Shown: positions 6,319 to 10,174 of the stretch, one piece after another
Position numbering within the stretch: position 1 is the stretch's first letter
How the letters are laid out: each line of letters opens with the position of its first letter
NCBI GenBank assembly: GCA_003543245.1
Contig: DPJB01000020.1
Location: 53,150 to 63,323, forward strand
Direction of reading: 5' to 3'
Source of the DNA: Moraxellaceae bacterium
GTDB lineage: Bacteria; Pseudomonadota; Gammaproteobacteria; Pseudomonadales; Moraxellaceae
Length of the DNA stretch: 10,174 nt
The notes under the pieces: model-generated
The model's input: only the letters and a program-made list of their open reading frames with translations
The model's database searches: none
What the model was told of the DNA's origin: nothing
Program-made: the position numbers and the translations under genes

Positions 6319-6419
6319 AACGTTGCCTCTCTCGAAAGTGGTATTCATTACGGACGGGGGGGAGCGTATTGTTGCCTGTGCTGATACGCATGAGGCAAGC
6401 GCTGCAGAACTAACACGGG

Positions 6420-6442
6420 TACGCACGTTGCAAACGTGCGTA
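6420..6442. promoter_or_regulatory. Perfect 10-bp inverted repeat upstream of the Dnr-like gene
   Basis: TACGCACGTT (6420-6429) and AACGTGCGTA (6433-6442) are exact reverse complements separated by GCA. It lies 102 bases after the BCAM0308-like stop and 66 before the regulator start. No T-run follows, so it is not a typical terminator. It does not match the FNR box. It could be an operator for an unidentified dimeric regulator or a stable RNA hairpin in the regulator leader. The rest of the 190-base gap (6319-6508) shows no clear promoter; a run of seven G lies at 6356-6362. Confidence 0.6.
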
Positions 6443-6508
6443 TTGCGGTGCATCGCCCGGCATCAAATAACCAGGCGGCAGCCGTTTTTGCTGCGGAGCG
6501 ATGGCACC

Positions 6509-7300
6509 ATGATTCAGTCTCCCGAACTACGACGACTGATACTGCAACATCCGCTGATCCATCATCTGGAACCGGCAGCGCAAGAGCGACTGCTGGCTTC
6601 CACGCTGGAGCACAGTCACGACAGCTCCACCCTGCTCATTCGTCAGGGCCAGGAAGCCGACCGCTTCTTTCTGGTACTGAAAGGGCGCGTCAAACTCTTC
6701 CGCATCTCTGCGGACGGACAGGAAAAAGTCGTCGAAATCATTCACCCCGGGCAAACGTTTGCCGAGGCCGTGATGTTCACGCAGAGGTCGGTCTATCCGG
6801 TCTGCGCCGAAACACTGGAGCCCGTGCACCTGATCAGCTTTTCCAATCGCCTGATGCTGCAACTCCTGGAAGAAAATCCGAAAAGCTGCCTGCACCTGCT
6901 GGGGCACATGAGCGTGCGCCTGCATCAGCGCCTTGGAGAACTGGAAACGCTGACCCTGCAAAACGCCACGCAACGCTTTGCGCTGTTCCTGATACAGAAT
7001 CTTGAAAACCGCTCAGCCGAGACGGCCGACATTGATCTGCAGCTTCCCAAACGCCTGGTGGCGGCGAGGCTCTCCATGCAGCCCGAAACCCTGTCGCGCA
7101 TCATGGCGCGACTGCGTACGGCAGGACTGATCGAGATCAATGGCCGAAGCATCCATATTCCGAGCATTGGACGGTTGCTAGCCGAGTTCAATGAGGCCGG
7201 TCAGCATACCTCCCACGACAACGTGATTGCACGCAGCACGGGCACTGAAGCGCCGGCAAGAAAGGGTGGCATACCCGTATTCACCATCGGTGAAAACTGA
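6509..7300 (+). CDS. dnr: Crp/Fnr-family regulator, Dnr-like (NO/anaerobic response)
   Basis: Transcription factor of 263 residues. An N-terminal cyclic-nucleotide-binding-like sensor domain (about 15-135, with FLVLKGRVKLFRISADGQEK and TFAEAVMF) leads into a long dimer helix (SVRLHQRLGELETLTLQNATQR) and a winged helix-turn-helix (about 180-220). The recognition helix reads ETLSRIM with Glu193, Ser195 and Arg196, the E-SR set that reads TTGAT half sites. Only two Cys are present (99 and 127) and the FNR iron-sulfur Cys cluster is absent, as in Pseudomonas Dnr, which senses NO through haem. The sequence follows Dnr closely (FAEAxMF, LSxQPETxSRIM). A tail of about 34 residues (230-263) extends beyond Dnr. 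The ATG at 6509 has GGAG at 6495-6498 and matches where Dnr similarity begins. It may activate the box at 5717-5730. Confidence 0.88.
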   Translation: MIQSPELRRLILQHPLIHHLEPAAQERLLASTLEHSHDSSTLLIRQGQEADRFFLVLKGRVKLFRISADGQEKVVEIIHPGQTFAEAVMFTQRSVYPVCAETLEPVHLISFSNRLMLQLLEENPKSCLHLLGHMSVRLHQRLGELETLTLQNATQRFALFLIQNLENRSAETADIDLQLPKRLVAARLSMQPETLSRIMARLRTAGLIEINGRSIHIPSIGRLLAEFNEAGQHTSHDNVIARSTGTEAPARKGGIPVFTIGEN

Positions 7301-7312
7301 CGCGCTGCAGCA

Positions 7313-7353
7313 GTGTATGCCAGAAACTTTTGCACAAGGCGTGCATCATACAC
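7313..7353. terminator. Nested hairpin in the convergent gap, possible bidirectional terminator
   Basis: GTGTATG (7313-7319) pairs with CATACAC (7347-7353), and inside it TGCAC (7331-7335) pairs with GTGCA (7341-7345). It fills the 56-base gap between the convergent Dnr-like and ATP-cone genes. CTTTT at 7327-7331 is in the internal loop and no proper T-tract follows, so termination is plausible but not shown. Confidence 0.35.
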
Positions 7354-7356
7354 ATC

Positions 7357-7716
7357 TCACACTGCCAGAAATCCCGTCAGGCAACTATGCATCGACATGA
7401 CAGCATGATTAACACCCTTGTCATGCTCATGACTGGCATACACCTCATGATACACGATGCAGGTACGTGCCGAACGGAAATACCCTGCCTCCATCAGGAC
7501 AACCTCGATGCATTCCCGGACCTGATCTGCCCGGACACAGTCAGTCTGTGGCAGCTGTACCAGCACCGAATTGGCCAGAACCTCGGCAATCCTTTCGCCG
7601 AATTCACCGACCACCCCACCAGCCGCCTCAATCTCCCGCTGTATCCTCACCGGTTCAAAACAGACCCGTTGCCCATCTGTTTTTTCCAGCCACAACGGAT
7701 GTGGAACTCCCCTCAT
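7357..7716 (-). CDS. Stand-alone ATP-cone domain protein
   Basis: 119-residue protein consisting almost entirely of one ATP-cone, the nucleotide-binding regulatory domain normally found at the N-terminus of ribonucleotide reductases (NrdA, NrdD) and in NrdR. The pattern is clear: WLEKTDGQRVCFEPVRIQREIEAA (residues 9-32), then a helix, then VRADQVRECIEVVLMEAGYFRSARTCIVYHE (61-91). No NrdR zinc ribbon precedes it and no reductase follows. The ATG at 7716 has a strong Shine-Dalgarno (GAGGGGG) 6 bases upstream, which argues for a real gene rather than a reductase fragment. The last ~28 residues are unlike the family. Possible roles are a dATP/ATP-sensing partner of a reductase or repressor elsewhere. 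It is downstream of moaA on the same strand with a 154-base gap, so it is probably transcribed separately. Confidence 0.82.
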   Translation of the reverse strand: MRGVPHPLWLEKTDGQRVCFEPVRIQREIEAAGGVVGEFGERIAEVLANSVLVQLPQTDCVRADQVRECIEVVLMEAGYFRSARTCIVYHEVYASHEHDKGVNHAVMSMHSCLTGFLAV

Positions 7717-7795
7717 GATTTCCCCCTCTGCACGATGGCTGTCATATTAATGCTTGTGATGATCCTACAATCATCGACAGCGCCATCCTGCGGCC

Positions 7796-7809
7796 ATGAC
7801 GATGATCAA
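7796..7809 (-). promoter_or_regulatory. Weak FNR-like site upstream of the ATP-cone gene
   Basis: On the minus strand TTGATCATCGTCAT has one perfect half site and matches the FNR consensus at 8 of 10 bases. A -10-like TAGGAT lies at 7767-7762, 28 bases downstream, further than class II spacing. It lies in the 154-base gap between moaA and the ATP-cone start, which shows no clear moaA terminator. Confidence 0.3.
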
Positions 7810-7870
7810 GCGTTGACTGCCAGTGACGATATATTTTCAGAAAATGAAAACGCACAGTGCTGCCGATATT

Positions 7871-8866
7871 TCAGCCGCCGCTGGCATTCATGAAGCGCAC
7901 CACCTGTACCTCGCCTTCCGACGAGAACTCGTGCCGTTCCGGCTTGCGATGCAGGCCGGCCAGAATGGCGTCGAGCAGGGGCGCATCATCTTCAGGGTGG
8001 CGACGCAGCAGCTCACGCAGGTCCACGGAGTTTTCATGACCAAGGCAGAGCAGCAAACGCCCTTCAGCGGTAAGACGCACACGGTTGCAGGTACTGCAGA
8101 AGTTATGGCTGTGCGGTGAAATGAAACCGATGCGGGTCCGAGGGTGCTGCTCCAGCCGGACATAGCGTGCCGGACCACCACTGCTTTCCTCACTGTCGAT
8201 CAGGGCATGGCGTTGCGCAATCTGCGCGCGGACCTGATCGCTGGAAAAGAATGCTTCGCCACGGGAGCGCCCGACATGGCCGAGCGGCATTTCCTCGATG
8301 AAGCTGATGTCGATATTGCGGGCGATGGCGAAATCCACCAGCGCATTCACCTCGTCATCATTGCGGCCCTTCATGATGACGCTGTTGAGCTTGATACGCT
8401 CAAAACCTGCCTCGCGGGCGGCCTCGATGCCCGCCAGTACCTGACCGAGATCACCGGTACGGGTAATAGTACGGAACTTGAGCGTATTGAGACTGTCGAG
8501 TGAGATATTCAGGCGTTTGACGCCAGCCTGTGCCAAAGGGCGGGCCAGTCTGGTCAGCTGCGAACCATTGCTGGTCATGACCAGCTCATCCAGATCTGGC
8601 AAGGCCGCTATGCGCTCGCACAGGTCAACAATGCCCTTGCGAACGAGGGGCTCGCCACCGGTCAGCCGGATCTTCCTGACACCCAGACCAACAAACAGGC
8701 GTGCCACCCGATGGATTTCCTCGAGTGACAACACCTGATCGCGGGGCAAAAAAGTCATGTCTTCCGCCATGCAGTACACACAGCGGAAATCGCAGCGATC
8801 TGTCACGGACAAGCGCAGATAATCAATCTGACGACCTTGCCCATCCAGTAACACAGCGTTGCTCAT
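7871..8866 (-). CDS. moaA: GTP 3',8-cyclase MoaA (molybdenum cofactor synthesis)
   Basis: Radical SAM enzyme that, with MoaC, turns GTP into cyclic pyranopterin monophosphate, the first step of molybdenum cofactor synthesis. The 331 residues fit the family. The radical SAM cluster CDFRCVYC has Cys25, Cys29 and Cys32; GGEP is at 70-73. The C-terminal cluster FCSTCNRVRL...LLLC has Cys257, Cys260 and Cys274, and the chain ends in the conserved Gly-Gly needed for activity. The ATG at 8866 has AAGGAAAG about 7 bases upstream. It follows the PpiC gene by 33 bases, presumably in one nar operon, as with moaA1 of Pseudomonas aeruginosa, and supplies cofactor for NarG. Confidence 0.97.
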   Translation of the reverse strand: MSNAVLLDGQGRQIDYLRLSVTDRCDFRCVYCMAEDMTFLPRDQVLSLEEIHRVARLFVGLGVRKIRLTGGEPLVRKGIVDLCERIAALPDLDELVMTSNGSQLTRLARPLAQAGVKRLNISLDSLNTLKFRTITRTGDLGQVLAGIEAAREAGFERIKLNSVIMKGRNDDEVNALVDFAIARNIDISFIEEMPLGHVGRSRGEAFFSSDQVRAQIAQRHALIDSEESSGGPARYVRLEQHPRTRIGFISPHSHNFCSTCNRVRLTAEGRLLLCLGHENSVDLRELLRRHPEDDAPLLDAILAGLHRKPERHEFSSEGEVQVVRFMNASGG

Positions 8867-8899
8867 GACGGTGCTTTCCTTGTGAGAAACGGTTTCCGC

Positions 8900-9715
8900 C
8901 TACTGCAGCAGGGGCGAGGTGGCCCCTTGCAGTTCGATGCCCTCAATACGAGCGGCGCCGACCAGCGTTTGCAAATACTGTACCACTGCCTTGTGCCAGA
9001 CCCGTTGCCCGAGTTCGGCACGGATACGATTTTCTACCACAGCAAACGGCAGCGCCTCTCCTTCCACACGCAAATCCACCTGCACGACGTGAAAGCCGTA
9101 GCGTGACTCGATGGGCTGCAAGGCCAGGCCGAGCGGCAGGCGCAGTAGCTGACGCTCAAACTCCGGCACCGTCTGACCCTTGCTGATCTGCCCCAACGCC
9201 CCGCCTTGGGCCCTGGAGGGGCATGCAGAGTGTGCCGTGGCCAGTGCCGCAAAGTCTTCACCCTGCTGCAGCCTGACAATCAGGGCTTCGGCCGCCTCAC
9301 GCTGCTCACTGCGCTCGACCAGATCATCTGGTGCCGCCGCCAGCAGGATGTGGCGGGCAGCCACCAGAGGCGGCGACATGAAACGCTCGGGATTGCTCTC
9401 GAAAAAATGTTTCACGCTTGCCGCATCGGTCTGGGGCAGGTCAATTTCCTGCTCGATAAGGGTGCGGATTTCAGCTTCCTCATCAGTTTCGCCCGCAACT
9501 GGTGCAACCTTGATCCCCAGCTCGGCAATCCGTTGTTGCAGGAGCCGGCGGATCACCAGCGCCTGTGCGGCAAGAAAGACGGCCTCCTGCCGGCTGTCTG
9601 CCGGGTGGTACTGCATTTCAAGGGCAATGGCTTCATGCTCCAGCGCAATCCCGTTGACACGGATATGCGGCCATTCCTGTTCACTGGTGGCAATGATCGA
9701 TGCAGAACTGCTCAT
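8900..9715 (-). CDS. PpiC-type peptidyl-prolyl isomerase of the nar cluster
   Basis: Parvulin-family isomerase, 271 residues. An N-terminal helical part (about 15-110) precedes the rotamase domain (about 116-217), with VAARHILL, FAALATAHSACPSRAQGGALGQISKGQTVPEFE and YGFHVVQVDLR. There is no signal peptide or lipoprotein box, so it should act in the cytoplasm, unlike SurA or PpiD; the layout resembles NifM, which matures nitrogenase iron protein. Its place between narI and moaA matches the nar cluster of Pseudomonas (PA3871, recalled) and suggests a role in folding or maturing the nitrate reductase. The ATG at 9715 has CAGGAGAT just upstream; the open frame beyond it covers the narI end and is not coding here. 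It lies 28 bases after narI. Confidence 0.92.
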   Translation of the reverse strand: MSSSASIIATSEQEWPHIRVNGIALEHEAIALEMQYHPADSRQEAVFLAAQALVIRRLLQQRIAELGIKVAPVAGETDEEAEIRTLIEQEIDLPQTDAASVKHFFESNPERFMSPPLVAARHILLAAAPDDLVERSEQREAAEALIVRLQQGEDFAALATAHSACPSRAQGGALGQISKGQTVPEFERQLLRLPLGLALQPIESRYGFHVVQVDLRVEGEALPFAVVENRIRAELGQRVWHKAVVQYLQTLVGAARIEGIELQGATSPLLQ

Positions 9716-9743
9716 GGGTATCTCCTGCGGAAACGGTCCGCAA

Positions 9744-10174
9744 TCAGGCCTTCTGGCGCACGATCTGGTAACGGCGGCCCAGATACCATACCGGGGCACT
9801 GACCATGTGCACCAGACGGGTGAAGGGGAACAGCACAAACAGCGTCAGCCCGAGGAACACATGCAGCTTGTACACCAGGCCGACCGGCGCAATCGACTCG
9901 GCAGCAACGGTTGGCTGCAGGATCACCAGATGCTGTGCCCAGTTACCGAGCATGACCATGACCGATCCGTCCAGATGCTGCGTGGAGGCCACAATCGTGA
10001 GCAGCCCCAGGCACAACTGCGCCAGCAACACCCAAAGGATCAGGATGTCCGACGCACTGGAACTGGCTCGCACGCGAGGATCGGTCATGCGGCGCACGAT
10101 CAGCATGAGCAGGCCAATCAGGCAGATCACCCCGAAGATGCCACCCGATACCATGGCCAGCAACTGCTTGTTCT
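9744..10174 (-). CDS. narI: Respiratory nitrate reductase gamma subunit, N-terminal part outside the window
   Basis: Membrane cytochrome b subunit that takes electrons from quinol and passes them through two haems b to NarH and NarG. About 143 C-terminal residues are visible; the frame is open to the window edge, so the N-terminus lies beyond 10174. Membrane segments include MVSGGIFGVICLIGLLMLIV, DILILWVLLAQLCLGLLTIV and a third around LHVFLGLTLFVLFPF. The haem-ligand histidines corresponding to E. coli His187 and His205 are in YKLHVFLG and RLVHMVSAPV. The C-terminal SAPVWYLGRRYQIVRQK matches the E. coli NarI end. The TTG at 10163 is internal. narG, narH and narJ are expected upstream, beyond the edge. 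Confidence 0.96.
   Translation of the reverse strand, partial: NKQLLAMVSGGIFGVICLIGLLMLIVRRMTDPRVRASSSASDILILWVLLAQLCLGLLTIVASTQHLDGSVMVMLGNWAQHLVILQPTVAAESIAPVGLVYKLHVFLGLTLFVLFPFTRLVHMVSAPVWYLGRRYQIVRQKA

Noticed and set aside
6323..6508. Upstream extension of the Dnr-like frame from a TTG at 6323, containing three Cys that might mimic the FNR cluster
   Set aside because: Dnr similarity begins just after the ATG at 6509, which has its own Shine-Dalgarno; the Cys spacing is not that of FNR, and the palindrome at 6420-6442 lies in this stretch.
7330..7893. Plus-strand open frame of 187 residues opposite the ATP-cone gene
   Set aside because: The minus strand carries the ATP-cone pattern and a strong Shine-Dalgarno; the plus-strand frame also overlaps the moaA end and looks like a shadow.

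Overview
The window looks like a chromosomal segment from a facultatively anaerobic, nitrate-respiring proteobacterium, gamma or beta by gene content and protein style. It falls into three blocks. The first block (1-2399, + strand) is housekeeping: the 3' part of rplY (ribosomal protein L25/CTC), a rho-independent terminator, pth (peptidyl-tRNA hydrolase) and ychF (Obg-family ATPase), a common proteobacterial gene order.

The second block (2415-3562) is a decayed insertion sequence of the IS1182 type. Two 49-bp inverted repeats with four mismatches bound it. Just inside each repeat is a long perfect hairpin. The minus-strand transposase is broken into three frames with one in-frame stop and a large internal deletion. 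The relic separates the housekeeping block from the accessory block.

The third block (3719-10174) is largely an anaerobic-metabolism region. An orphan PyrR-like phosphoribosyltransferase (+) converges on a minus-strand pair: a second phosphoribosyltransferase that overlaps a dienelactone-hydrolase-like alpha/beta hydrolase. Divergent from that pair are a small zinc-ribbon protein resembling the BCAM0308 family and a Crp/Fnr regulator closely resembling Dnr. The divergent intergenic region carries an FNR/Dnr box (CTGATACAAATCAA, 5717-5730), spaced as a class II activator site for the phosphoribosyltransferase-hydrolase pair. A convergent stand-alone ATP-cone protein follows. The window then ends in a minus-strand nitrate reductase cluster read narI (partial), PpiC-type peptidyl-prolyl isomerase, moaA.

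Working model: nitrate respiration (narI), enzyme maturation (PpiC protein) and molybdenum cofactor synthesis (moaA) sit beside a Dnr-type regulator and a set of small low-oxygen genes that this regulator or Anr/Fnr probably controls. BCAM0308 is named after a gene in the Burkholderia cenocepacia low-oxygen-activated (lxa) locus, which supports reading 4.3-7.7 kb as an lxa-like module. No tRNA, rRNA or CRISPR was seen. Family assignments come from reading the sequence and recalled family motifs; no database search was done.
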